DNA of 64,000 nt from Hofstenia miamia (lineage: Eukaryota; Xenacoelomorpha; Acoela). Position numbers and translations under genes: made by a program. This document shows positions 11,237 through 24,745 of this stretch, in pieces (positions within the stretch are counted from its first letter, which is position 1; each line of letters opens with the position of its first letter). The DNA lies in assembly GCA_004352715.1 (NCBI GenBank), contig SCFE01000001.1, positions 3,720,716-3,784,715 on the forward strand, read 5' to 3'. The notes below the pieces were generated by a model that saw nothing but the letters and a program-made list of their open reading frames with translations, made no database searches and had not been told where the DNA came from.

Positions 11237-13688
11237 GATCATTTTTCAATAGTCGTTAAACTCTTTGATCATTTGGTTAATTTTTATTAATGTTAATAAA
11301 TTGCTATAATAAAATAAAAATCTTTATGAAATGAAATGTATATATCAAGTATTGAGGTCTTCTCATTCTATTGAAATCTCACAATATTTTGAGCAGTAAT
11401 TATAAAATTATGCTTATTAAGTTTGAAAAATTTTAAAACATATATATATATATATATAAACATATATTTTTAAAGCTATTATGCAGTAACAAAAAATTTC
11501 ATTTACCATTATTTGGATTGAAAAGTAATTAGGTGTTGTGATATTTCTGATTAGTTAAAATTTTGAAAAGTAAATATTTCTGAGATTGCGTGTTGTTGTC
11601 GAGTCACGTGAAGCAATAGTAATTTGAATGAATTCGAATCCAAGTCTGGAATTAAACTATCACTTCCAGCCACAAAATACTATTTCGAAGTTTATAGCTG
11701 AATGACTTGTCAATTGAATATTAGCAATAAATTAAAGTCGAACAAGCAATAAACTCGGCTTCTTAATTCTTACGCAAATATATCAAAACCGCTTAAGGCT
11801 GATTGCTTGGTTGAGGCAACCGGAAAAACAGTTCGTAGCTTTTTGTTTAATAAAATAATTAAAATCATAATTTAGTAGAGATGTTAATTATACAAGTAAG
11901 TATACCGCCTACAACTACATAAATTCATCTTGCCCATATGGCACAGCTGAATAGACTCCATTTCTAAGGAATTTTCTCTACAAACTAAGTTTGAAGTTTC
12001 TATAAACACTTATTATTATTTCTACACATATGAAAAAATATTCTAGATTTTTAAGATGAATTCTGTAATTAGGGAAATACATTAATGAACATCAAAAGTT
12101 TGCTTCCAATTAGCAAACAGCATTAATATCGAAAACACACAATGTTATGCACTTTGTTTATTGCGACTAAGCTTTGGAATTGAAGGCCAACGACTTCTCT
12201 AATCAAGCAGTGCTAACGAAAATTGAAAACAAGGCTGCATAAGTTTGCATTTTACTGATTATTGTAAATTGAATTAGCGTGCTTTCCTATAGGTGAATCT
12301 TCATGCTTTTGTATATTTGATGTTGAAAAAAGTTAATGCCTTTTTAGTAGATTTCATATTTTTTTTAAATGTTTAAAAAAATTATTTTAATGTATTATAT
12401 TATCACCTCTCAAAAGTTCCATTTCTGTTTTAAAAAGTTATTTAAAAAAACTATTCGAACCCATTTTTACAATCACTTTGGTAAGGGAAATGAAATAACA
12501 TCTTAAAAATTATAATTTTCTTGCAATCAAAGAACTTTTATATATTCATTGAAGTTATCACTTCCTTCCATTTGACAATTTTTATCAGAAGCTCTAATCC
12601 AATCTAATGTTTTGACATATTCTCTTCAAAAATACATTTGCATCATAACCTCATATTAATGCGATTCTCAAGGAAATGTATTTGAGTAAATGATTCCAAG
12701 TTGGAATTAATTAAAGAAATTGATGATTGGATTAAGAGTATGTCTAAAGGCTTGCTTTTGATCCATGGTCGGAATTCATTAGGATAGATTGATATTAAGG
12801 ATTTATCATTAGAACAATAATTGATAACTGACGTTTGACGAGGAAACCTCTTGGAAAATATCATAAAACATTGTAGGTGCATATATGCCAACTCTTGGTG
12901 AAGGTATGTTTGTAACGCAATACTTAGACGAAGTTATTCCTATCCACTGCACTGTACAACAAAAGCACATAATGGCCTAAAAATATATGCTAAAAAAACA
13001 AAATATCTCCTTGAAATGCTCACACTTTAACTGCAAATAATTTTTTTAAAAAACTCTGTATTTAATGTATGTTTTTATCCAGACATACAAATTTCAATCA
13101 TTATTTATACGCCTACTTCCGACATTGCTGACACTAAATAATCAGATGAGCTTAGTAACAGGGAAATTAGCACCAAATGGAAATAGAAATTTGTAAAAAG
13201 CAAATTCAATTTCGTAGTTTGGTGTTCTATTAATTTGTGTGGAATATTTTGGTACACCTAGTTAAGTTTGGCAGCAAACAAATTTTGAAGACGCCACAAA
13301 TCAGTGAGTTGCTTCATCTGAAGTACATTCTTATAAGCTTAGTAAAGTAAAAACGTAATAATGGGCATTAATGCGGAAACCAATGCCTACATGTTCAAAA
13401 AGTGCCTTCAACACTGTTCAAAAGTAAACGAAATATTTGTGGAGGTGATGAAAACAATAATATTGCAATGTAAGAAATGAATTCAGATTTTTAGACAAAT
13501 TGGCTTTTCACCTGTTAATAAGGCAATTCTTTAATTTCTTTATGAAAATTGCTTGTTAAGTGGAAACTTTTTCCAGCTATTTCTTAAATGATTTTTTATT
13601 AAAAATTAATGTTTCAAAATTGTAATTTTCCTTAATGGCAAATCAATGGCTTTTGCTAAAATTTGTTTTTCAAATATGCTTTAATAAT

Positions 13689-13690
13689 TA

Positions 13691-13728
<38 letters not shown>
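13689..13728. repeat. (TA)n microsatellite
   Basis: Nearly pure alternating TA, about 40 bp, with one TG interruption near its start. Confidence 0.95.
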
Positions 13729-13733
<5 letters not shown>

Positions 13734-16411
13734 TGTATATGCACATAAGTAGCTATAAGTATTTATATCTCTATTCTATGCTTAAATTGTTTTTCTTTAT
13801 TTCTAAAATATTTTTCAATTTTAACTAACTTGAGTTAGTTTATTATAATATTTAAGTCAACTAAAAGAAAATGTTTATCCGATTACAACTTAATTAGTAA
13901 GAAATTTTTTCTGTATGCGTTATCATAAAGATATTTTCATAAGAATACTATTACTTTATTGTTTAATTTCCTCATTTCACGAGGCTAGAACTTTTAGAAT
14001 TTTGCGATTTATCACGTGAAATTGTATCGTATCCACATTAACTGTGTAGGTGCATATTTTGAAGTCAAACAAATCGCAAGAACTAATCAAAAATTTGTCA
14101 TTGTTTATTATTCAGTGAGAATGAAAGAATAATTTCATTGATTAATGCTACAGGTAAAATGCCAATGTCTGAAATATTAAACTAAAAAGAATTTTAAGTA
14201 GGTTGATTAGTAAGTTCAAAATACAAATTTTCTACAAAATCAAAAAACAACTTTTTAAATTCAATTCACCTACATTAATAATATATGTATGAAGTTGTAT
14301 CAATCTATAGTGAAGTTCAAATTTAGCAGTGTAAACTTGATGCATGTGTAGGTGTGTAGAAGGTGGGTGTTGTATTACCAACTTCTCAGATATTTTTAAT
14401 TTGATGAACTTTTTGTTCGTTATTTACACACGATATTTTTATAAGTATTCTCAGATGTCCTAAAGCCATTTTTAAAATTATTTTAGCAAAGAGCACGAGG
14501 ATATGGTCACTCGCCAAGTACCATTACTTTAGTTATTATGCAATGACCTACATAAGAATTTCTCTGATGTTTTCAAAATGTGTTTTTATATAGCAATTGT
14601 GTGATTCTTGAAATATTTAACTTTCAAACTTCTATAATGATAGCCATTATATGTATAATGCAGTTACTTAGAGTCTCTTGCTACACAAAATATAGTGAAT
14701 TTTTTAAATTGACTATAAATACAGACAACAAATTTAAAACTTAAAAGGTATTTCACAAGAATGATGCACTACAAGTCAACTTCAAGTCTCCTTTATATAA
14801 AAACTGTGTATATATTGCATGTTTATGAGTTACAAGTATCCCTTGATTTTGTGAAAATACCAACCTAATTAATTATCCATGTTTAAGATTTCAGAAAAGC
14901 ATTTCTATCCAAGCACAATTACTCATAAAAATTACCCAAAATATCATAATTCAGCCATATTGGCGCTGCAAACTAATTAGAAAAAATAATGTTAAATATA
15001 GAGAGTATTACCAACAATTCAGAAAACAGGCTCTTAAACTGGGTTTCATAAAGCGTTAAGTTCAATATTTTGAATATTTACAAGTCTTGGAAGACAGCAT
15101 TCAGGATATTCAAATGGTTTTCACTTAAAACTAAAGACAGCATGCAGCAATGCAAGTTGCAACCAAAACTGCTAACAATAGTGGCGGTACATCACTCACA
15201 AAATTTTAGTTACCAATGGAATAACTCAAATTTCTGCTAACCAAATAATACAAAAAATTTTTGTTTCTAAATTTTTAAACGCTATTCCTGATTTTCAAAC
15301 ATTCCCTTGAGTTTCTTTGAAAACTCTATTAAAAGTTACTCACTTCATTATTCATTCTTCTAAAGATCCCCTGATAGAGCACTTCAGTACCTGTGTCTTA
15401 AGAAATTTTTAATATTTTTTAGCTTAGAAAAAGTTAGCTTATGACACATGTTCTCTTAAAATTAATCTTTTGATACCACGCAAGTTATGCTCGTAGTCTT
15501 TTATATTGATTCAAATATTTAATCATGCAACATTAATTTAAATAAAATGAATAAATATTTTGTTGAATTATACTTGATAGCTTTATTAAAGAACATAAAT
15601 GACAATCACGGATTACGTAAACAAAACTACATCATCTCTCTTGTTAATATGAAAATATCAAGGTTTTAAGTTGCACTTCTTACTTTGTGAGGGAGTTTTT
15701 AATTGACGCAGATTTTAAATGCATTTTACATCGATAATTCAAGCATTTTTTCAAATCAGATATGCCTATGTTATCTAATGTATTTAATTTAGGAATATTA
15801 ACATACTGAAATGTCTATTGTTACATAGCTTAAATAATACATTAATAATTATTACTGAATTTAAAATAAAACATTCAAAATACCTGAAAATCCGGATTAA
15901 CATTTGTAAGATCTCACATTCATTTAATGTTTTTGTCTAAATCGTTATTTGGAAGTTGATGTCTAGAATGATCTCTTATTTAATTTAATACAATTTTTAA
16001 TTATCCTGGAAATTTCTTCTATTCAGCCTAATTAGTTATGAAATGTGGTGTATTAAAATTTCAAATGTTTCTAAAATGATAATTTTTAGAACTTTTAAAA
16101 GTGCATTCATTTATTCTAAGACATTTTAAAATTTGCTTTTTATATATTGAATTCATTTTTATATATTAAACTCAATTTCATTAAAAGAAAAAGCCCAAAA
16201 TCTTATGGCTAAATAACCCAGTACTAGGGAACAAAGTTCATGACATACAAGTTAAAAAATATGAAACGACAATACTGCAAATATGCTGAATTTGCATTTA
16301 GCATTTGCATAGTAGTATTCAAAATTGTATTCTGCAATAATTATTTGAATTCCGCGAAGGAAGTCCTAAGGCTTGTATTTTAATCTTGATTTATTCAAGC
16401 AATAAATCCTT

Positions 16412-16413
<2 letters not shown>

Positions 16414-16454
<41 letters not shown>

Positions 16455-16560
16455 TAATATGTATATATGTGTCTGCATAAACATATATATATATATATAC
16501 ATACATATATATGTATGTATATATAGATGTATTTATATATATATATATATATATATATTG
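16414..16560. repeat. Compound (TA)n / TATG microsatellite
   Basis: Long TA runs interrupted by TATG/CATA units, followed from about 16599 by an imperfect ATT repeat. Its translation gives only Tyr/Ile repeats, so the open frame across it is not a gene. Confidence 0.95.
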
Positions 16561-17712
16561 ATGTAACATTTTATATACATATATATAATTTTTATCACTA
16601 TTATTATTAGTATTGCTATTATTAGTGTTATTATTATTATTATTATTATCCACTAGTTCGAAATTAAATGCATCCATTATCTCTAAATATAGATCTTTGC
16701 TATAAAATATATTTGTTGCTAAATGAAGCATAGAAATGGTAAAATAGGTATTGAATATTTTATATGGAACAAATTTTTATACAAAAATAACACACTTACC
16801 AATACATAAACTGTCGGTCGATATGTGGTTTGATTTGAACCATACTAGGGAACGGAGTAAAAATTTCATGGGACACATGTATATCCTTTAAAGGAAACAG
16901 GCGTCGAAAATGCCGTAGCCGGCAACCACAAATGTATAGAATATTTTCCTTTTCTCTGAATGGACAATTTAAAATGGAATACGAGATAGAGTCACCGAAA
17001 TGCGTGCTAGAAGAAACATAATGAATACACCAATTACAAGCAAGCTGCGTTTAAAACCGTGACCATCAGTACCTACTAGCATCGTTATATTTCTACAGCA
17101 TTCATTAATTCATTTTACGGACTAATCACAGCTCTTGACTTTTCATAGAGTGCGTATTTTTAAATGTTTTTTGCTTTTCTAAAGCACTCCAATTTCAATT
17201 AGAATATCCATTTTACTGATGACCACCAAGCCATATATGTTAACGATCGTAGCAACTGGTTCAATTTACTCAGCAGTTTTTCAGGTTCCCTAAAATTTAA
17301 TCAGGACACAGTTTAGCCTCGCATTGAAATCCCTTGAACTCATTAAGATTATCAGACAATAATATTTCTATACCACTAACAGGTTGCCTGCTATAAAAAG
17401 GGGATATTACCATTTGAGATTGAAGATGCAGTAAGTAATACAGAACACGATCATAGAAAAGACAAACTTAAGTCACTCTCTGGCTTACAATCAGCGTGAA
17501 ACTTCAACTTCTTAAAATCCGTAGTTACGCATAACGGGTGTATTTTGTCTTTTTATTAATTTTTGTTATTTAAAGTTGACTTCTCAAAAATTGCAATATT
17601 TTTATTACGTTATATTTTGCTGAAACTGTCCTTGAACAAATAATGATTTGCGTTCGGGATTCACATCCTTATTAGTTCGAGAAGATTTACAGGATTATAT
17701 AGTGTTTACCTA

Positions 17713-17996
17713 TCTATAATACTAAAATAATTGACTCGATTTTGTTGTGATTCTATACATTTTTTTAATTAGGTGTTACCATGCTTTGAATGTGCTTATA
17801 ATATAAAATGGTTAATTAAGGAGTGTCATATGCTAAGATTGTGAATAAAAATCATTTTACCAATGTATGATGATCACATTTACTACTTATTTCATTCCTA
17901 AAATATAAAAAACTGGTTTGTTAAAATTTTATTCATTTATTAAATATCGAATACAGCCCCTTGAATTCCCTGTGGATAGCACGGGCAGGTTGCTAG
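17713..17996 (+). mobile_element. Helitron-like non-autonomous element (284 bp)
   Basis: The 5' end TCTATAATACTAAAAT follows an A. The 3' end is GCTAG followed by T, which fits Helitron termini (TC...CTRR inserted between A and T, without duplication). A hairpin at 17968-17985 (CCC-t-GTG / CAC-GGG, 5-nt loop) ends 11 nt before the terminal CTAG, the standard Helitron terminator layout. No Rep/helicase coding sequence is present, so it would depend on an element elsewhere. Confidence 0.7.
17968..17985 (+). other. Helitron 3' terminal hairpin
   Basis: CCCTGTGGATAGCACGGG folds into a six-pair stem with one bulged T, placed 11 nt upstream of the CTAG terminus. Confidence 0.65.
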
Positions 17997-20197
17997 TTGG
18001 GATTAATAATTATTATCTAGACCCCATCAAAACAGTACGCAAGCCCGTTTTCCATGTAGACTATCAATTTCCTAGAGCGTGCAGGCACACACAGATGTAA
18101 TATATTTATATAAACGATACATTTCTGTTCCAAGCCTCAAATTGAAATTAAAATTTATTATACATTGCTACCCACAAAACATAACATAGAACAAATTTCC
18201 AATTCAAGATTTGAACTGCACACACCTTGGTCTTTGATCTGGTTTGTGCCTGAAGTTTAATGGCGGCTCTAATTAGCAGTCATAATTAATAGAGCATTAT
18301 GGTATATTTCAACCTCTTGAGAATTTAATGGAAGTTTCCTATAATAATGAACAGAAAAATGCAGCGAATTCGATGTGTCAGTATAGCTTACATGAATTAA
18401 GCATTAAGATACATAATAATAGTGTAGATTAAACTAGTGATGAATTGCAATGATAAGTTGTAATATACATATAAGAGTCTCATTTAGTTATAATTTACAT
18501 GTACCAATTGACGTAAACTAAGAATTCAAATTAAAATATACAATTGCAGTAATATTTTTTAAGGTTTGAATTTCTTTTGGTGGACCATTTATGTCTACTT
18601 TCTTCTGAGGAATATAATGTTTGATTGGCTGCAGACGTGAAGACCATTTTAAAATACTGTTATTATTGAATAACTTGACAACATGTGGAAGTTGCATGGC
18701 TTTGAGCGCACGAATTGTGCGTTAACATCAGCTCAGTGATCGCTACATTTTTTACTGATTTACTAACTAACAAAGTACTATACTGTTAAAGTCAAGACTA
18801 CTTATTAATAGGTAATGAAAATCGTTTGATATTATTTAGTTACAATAAAACAAACAGTTGTTTTTTATAATTAGCAAAGCAATAATTTGATTTTCAGAAA
18901 CAGTGATCATCATTGTCAAAAATAATTGTATTCCGCCAAAAATATGTTTTGAGACATTTCAGATTTCCCAACTGATCTGTTGTATTTTGCATTTTTGAAA
19001 AATTCCTCCATCAATAGAATTGTGAATTAATAGATCCATAATATATCATTAAATTTTATATTTAAACTTCTTCATATTGCAAGTGAGCAGATGTTAATAC
19101 TGATTGCAAACCACATTAAATTATATGCTTTGATGTTTTTATATTTATAAGTGTGAGAATTATTTTAATGTAAAATTATGTTTTAAAGTAATGGACAATA
19201 GTTACAAAAATAATTGACCTGGGTAATTGAATAATAAAAATTCAGATCTTAAGGATTTGCACTAATTGAAAAGAGTGAACTACATTAATTGAGCACGCAT
19301 ACACAAATCTTACTGGTACCAGCACTTGAATACTTTAAAAAATAGGAAATTTTAAAAGGAACTATATTGTTTTGGAAATATTATAAAGACTGTTTTGCTG
19401 TATTTATTTCCCAAAATAATAGTTCTGCTATGTAATTTTTTGTAAAAGTATGTCTTCCACATTTTCTTCCGTCGCCGGTTTCTAGACTATAGATACTTAA
19501 GAGGAAATATACGGATATCAAGGTTTTCTGCATCAAAATGCTCACATGTTGATATTAGAAAATCAAGTGTTTGCTGAAACTGTTTCAACTCTTGCTTCTG
19601 GAACAGATAATTATAACCAAATTATCAAGTGCACATGGAATTGTAAAGTGTCTCACAGATAATGCTTTCACCCAGAATTTGATTATTATGCAAAGGTGGC
19701 AATTGTGATAAATCGTAGAAAAACTTTTACACGAGAATATACTTTTTAAGTAGACAAAACTTCCTCTCAAATATACTCAGAGTTTGGATAGATAGTCACA
19801 ATAATTATTTAAATGTCTGCAAAACTATTTCCTGGCAAACTTTGCAAAATTGTTTCTCAAGTTTTATTCGTTTGATGAAGTCAATGTTTCTATCCATGGG
19901 GTTTTCAATCTCTATATGAAGCAACAGTCTGACAGATGCTGGCTACATATTTCTGAATTTCTGATTTGCTTTGATACTTCTTAAATATTGTGACAAGTGT
20001 GCTCATGCACTAGCTTTTTAGAATTGCATCACATTTTTTTAGATATTCCTTAAACGATCGCAAAGTTATGGTTTAACATTGCCTTTTATAAAATACCTTC
20101 ACAAAATGCAAAACGATTTATATTGAACAAACTTAAGAAAATGCTAAATTCGATTTATTTACTTTGCGAAGACGGACATGTTGAGGGGGAGGGGGCT

Positions 20198-20473
20198 GTT
20201 TATATCCGGATATAGCACATGTGCTTGTAAGCGGGAAAATGCATCATTCGGAAATTACTGGAACATTGTGGTTTATGCTACCTACCTTATGGCATGGTAC
20301 TCCATACCGTAATTAGTGACAAAATTTGAAATATAAGAGAGGCGAAAAAATCATATTGACTAGGGTGTGTTTATATCCTGCTATTTACACATGTGCTTAT
20401 AAGCGAACAAAATGCACATCTGTAGCACAATGAAAACACGCTTTTTTTGCTTATAAGTACATGTTCTTAAAAG
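20198..20473. repeat. Cluster of imperfect repeats, possible MITE
   Basis: GTTTATATCC...ACATGTGCTTGTAAGCG (20198 on) recurs as GTTTATATCC...ACATGTGCTTATAAGCG (20369 on). An inverted relative with TTATAAGTACATGTTCTTA lies at about 20440-20470. The mixed direct and inverted layout resembles a small MITE or a nested pair, but no target duplication is evident. Confidence 0.35.
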
Positions 20474-23400
20474 CGCGATAATAGGGCATTTTTACAGTAA
20501 ACATTGGCTTTCTCATCCAAAGAAAACAATCAAGCATTTATTGTGACTTCAACTTGTAATGCTGCTTTATAATTCAACGTTTCAAAACTGCATAAAGATA
20601 TTTGGTGTTGTTCAGATTATATTTGTAGTAATTTTCCTTTTGTAATTTTATATTAGTATTATATATTCTTCTAAGCTTCAATTGAAATTTTTCGAGTTCT
20701 GTGTGTAAATTTTATAATATGTTTCTAGCATAGAAAATGTTAACATCATCAAACCGAAAATTCAAGAATTTATTTTTTGTAAGAATTACATATTAAGCCT
20801 AAAATAAGTCGATTTTGCACTAATGTAAATTGTCTGGGCATAGGGCTTCGTGGGGCGGTCCGATCTTGGCCCTAGATGTATGCTCGTAGCATTAAGAGTA
20901 GGGTGCTTGTATTTGAGCTTTCACTAGCACCTGATGGTATCATTCTGCACATGTGTATACAAGCTTGGTATTATTCATGCTGTATTTAAATAAAATTGAA
21001 TCTATATAGGTTAAATTGAGAATATAAGACCCCAACATCTTTGTTAAAAGTAGGTTAGGTGAATTTGAAGAATGAATTGGATGGGGATGAAATATCGAAC
21101 TGTATCTTAGTGGCTTAAGATTATTTTTATTAATTAACGGTAGATTTTAGAGTCCTCAGACAATCATAATAGATGAACAGTGCCGTTCAGCGGGACCAAG
21201 TTCAAATCAAAGAGGACTAGATCTGGACCAGGATCAAAATTAAAAAAAAATGATATGGTGAGCAAGGTGTTTATTTCATGTTAAATTTCATTATTTTTTT
21301 TTGCAATATTGTACTCAGATTGCATATGGTTATTAACTAAAGTATTTTTATTGATTTTAAGGTTGTAATATGAGCACAACACGCACAAATAGCTCATTAG
21401 GAAATGTAAGTAATAATTAGAAGAGCGTCATGTATCTTTGGGTCTAATAAAACATGTAGATCGCATTATGCGTAGAAATACTTGAACTGGCTATAAATCA
21501 TCATTTTCTAGAATAATTTTAAACATCTCACTGTCTTGTGCTGTTTTGTCATCAATACTTTGCTATTCTTTTCGTTTCCAATTTAATCATGAACATTCCT
21601 TTAACAGGACTTTAAAGAGTATTATTAGTGGGGTTGTATTGTTAGCAAAATTTTGTATTAATGAATAATTTTCTAAATTTCATAAAATCTCAAATTACAG
21701 AAAAAATTTTGTCCAATCTAACATCGAAAATCAAACCGTATACCTATCTATAAATACTAACATTGACACAACCATGTCCCTATTTCATAATAAAATTAGT
21801 TATAAATAACTTCTAAAGTTTTTTCCAAAAAACTTGTTTAAAATGTATGATTTGGAAAACATGTCCGTGCGCTTATCTACTGATTTTAAAACCAATCACT
21901 TCCAATAATTTGTATATTGTTGTCACGTGATATTTCTAGAGAAATGATTGAAATTTAATCAGTACATTTTCCAGAATTTCGACTTGTCTATAGACAAATA
22001 GACGTATTATTTTTAATAACGATAAATGATTATATGTTTGCGGTTTTCGTCTGCCGGTAGCCTCAGATCAAACGTAATGCAGATAAATAAATCAGACATT
22101 ATATGCCGATTGTTTATAAACAAATTTAATCTAGTCATTATGAGTTACACCTTTTTTAAGAGATTTATATTTTCCAAAAATTCTGATGATTCATCAAAAA
22201 TCCGTTCCAAAAGGAAATTTTAAAGCTAAGATACGTATATTTTGGTGCTATTCCTGCTGGCAAAGTTTTAACGACATTATTATTTTCAGAAGTGTAACAT
22301 ATAAATATAAATACAATGAAGGAAAATTTACAAACAGTTATAATCAAGAAAAAATAAATAGCTGGATGAAAAAACAAAATTCATATAATGCAAATATGTT
22401 TATACTGCTTAGTATATTTTTTGGAAATAGGAAACAAAATAATTCATGCGAACACATTTGGCCAAGTTCGGCGAGCGGGTTCTAACGTATATGATACAAT
22501 CCTATTTAAGGATAATGTTTTTAGCAAAATCTAAAATTTAATCGATTCAAATTCGATAGTTTCTAACATTTCAATCTTTCTGTAAACTACAATACAATCA
22601 TCATTTATTTTGAAAGAAAGTGACTTTTTAAGAAATAAAAATTTTGGATTTAAGGGATTTACAGTGGCATGCTATGAAGTCCTAAAGTCACTTCATCATT
22701 TCCTCTACCAGGTCATGGCCAGCTTACATGTACAGTATTTCCTTTGAATTTTCACAATTTCCCCGATACGTTCGAGGTGAAATTTTAAAAGATTTAACTG
22801 CAATTGTTGAACCATGACAACTAAAATATGCATATTTCGAATATGAGAAATTCTTCTGAAATTTGAAACGTTTTGATTCATATAAAAGTACAAAGTCATA
22901 TATTATCAAGATCAAGAAGTCATGAAAAATGTGTTATATTGTTTAAAGCGTGCGCACTATTTTACTAAACTTAATGTTTTATTTTAATCGTGTAATGAAA
23001 CACCTTTATTTGTTTCATTACCGTAATAAAAGATTTTTAAAATAACATTGTCAATGCATTACCAGTTGCTAACCAAAAACCAAGCCATTCATGAACAATT
23101 ACGGAATTAAATTAAGCGTTACATTTTCTAACCTACTCAAAATAAATGTATTTTTAAACAATTTCAACTGAGTATGAAACGTTAATCCTTACTCCAAAAA
23201 AACATTTAAAATGCTGTTCGGTACATGGACATTATCGGATTAAGTGACATAATTACAAGTGGATTAAGGCTTATTGATTTTACCAAAGACTTTCCTGGCT
23301 ATTGCATATATAATGCATGGGATTAATTTTTAAATAAGTGTGTAAAAAGTAATATCCCTGATAACTGCATTAATTCTCAACACATTTTATCAAAAATTCG

Positions 23401-23530
23401 CAGCTAAGTTTGCCAACAAAATTCACTAGCTTAAGTTGATTTCAATTTTAGTCACAATGTTTAACTTTAATACTTCAAAAATTCTAGGTTTTCAGAAAGC
23501 TTTAACCATTTCAATTTCGAGAATTTTTTC

Positions 23531-23533
<3 letters not shown>

Positions 23534-23591
<58 letters not shown>
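23534..23591. repeat. (TA)n microsatellite
   Basis: About 58 bp of alternating TA. Confidence 0.95.
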
Positions 23592-23594
<3 letters not shown>

Positions 23595-24699
23595 ATATAT
23601 ACAATTCAACTAAACTTTTCCAGCCGGTATTATCAGTTGTCGGCCAAATACCAGTCCCAGCCATTTTTAAAGTGTTGTCGGTAAAACTTGTTGAATGTAC
23701 TCTCAAATGATGTTGAATGCATTGCAAATTGTTCTTATATTCCAAGAATTCTCAAGATCTTGTGAGTAGCATTACAAAAACAATAACATCTCGTTTTCAT
23801 TATTGGCCATTGTAATTCAAATGATTATTAAGATGAACTGAAAATGTAAAAATATTAGTAAAATATTATTGTGGAAATTTCAATATTCTGATGCACTAAG
23901 CTTCTAGACAAAGTATATGTGTAAATGTGGACAAGTTACATTTTTAATTTGATAAACACTTATTTTAAATATATCTCACATATCCTGACTTCGATTAATA
24001 AAAACAATGGTACTTTTGCGTTATCATTGTTTAGGATATGGTTTGAGTTGGAGTTAGGGTTAAGGTTATAATTATTATGTTGATAAATTAGCTTATTTTG
24101 CAAAAATTTGAGTGAGGGAGATAACGCAAATGTACCAAAACAATTGTTCGATTAATCGAATTGGCCTACTGAAGATTATAAGTAGTGCATCTAAATTTTA
24201 TACCCAATAATAAATAATTCCAATGATTTGCTAAAATTTCTAACCAAAGTGTAGCCATTTACTTGGACAGACTTATTCAAATATTTTTTTAATTTTCACA
24301 CTAAGTTAATAAAATAGATTATTTCCCTCAAGGCTTTCTTTATTAAAGAATGCATTTATTTCCCGTCATCCGTGACCTTCTCGTTCAACTCAAATCAACA
24401 ATGGTAGATTTCACCATTATTACTTACTGCAATAATCATTAGCCAACTGCACAAAAACACTTGATAAAACTAATTGTTCCAAATACATTCCATCTCACAC
24501 TCTACAACTCTTTTATAGGAAAACCTGAAATTCCATGCCGAGAAATTTAATATCTTGAAATTGCATAGCACTGAAATTTTATACGCCGATATTTTTGTGC
24601 CAATGATTTTAAGGATAATTTTTTGGTGCGAATATAAGGCTATGTTAGCCTCCTAAGGGTAGGGTAGCATAGTCGAGGTTAAGCATGACAGAGATACAA

Positions 24700-24745
24700 C
24701 AGGGGCGTAGAGCCAGAGGGGTCAATTGAGAAATTCCCCCATTGG
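24700..24745. repeat. Possible solitary hAT-like terminus
   Basis: CAGGGGCGTAGAGCCAG followed by a G-rich block resembles hAT ends. No matching inverted end or 8-bp duplication was found nearby, so it may be a relic or a coincidence. Confidence 0.3.

Larger units (their letters stand above)
11237..17712. other. Long AT-rich region with no recognisable gene
   Basis: About 6.5 kb with no domain-like translation on either strand. It contains (TA)n tracts at about 11441-11457, 13689-13728 and 16414-16560 and an imperfect ATT/TTA tract at about 16599-16650. It could be intergenic or intronic. A TATAAAAAGG string at about 17393 has no supporting gene. Confidence 0.55.

Noticed and set aside
10152-11252. 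Long open frames through the first gap
   Set aside because: They consist of N codons plus Tyr/Ile repeats from (TA)n. The same applies to frames across 41150-42149 and 62508-62693.
16411-16731. 106-codon minus-strand frame
   Set aside because: It is a translation of TA and ATT microsatellites (YIYIYI and NNNN runs), not a gene.
16780-16870. tRNA-like GGTTCAAATC on the minus strand
   Set aside because: No cloverleaf, no A box at the right distance and no acceptor stem could be formed.
17390-17402. TATAAAAAGGGG as a core promoter
   Set aside because: No coding sequence, initiator or other promoter element follows it, and such strings are expected by chance in AT-rich DNA.
24700-24745. Complete hAT element starting here
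   Set aside because: No inverted partner or 8-bp duplication was found downstream to 26.2 kb, so only a low-confidence terminus is listed.
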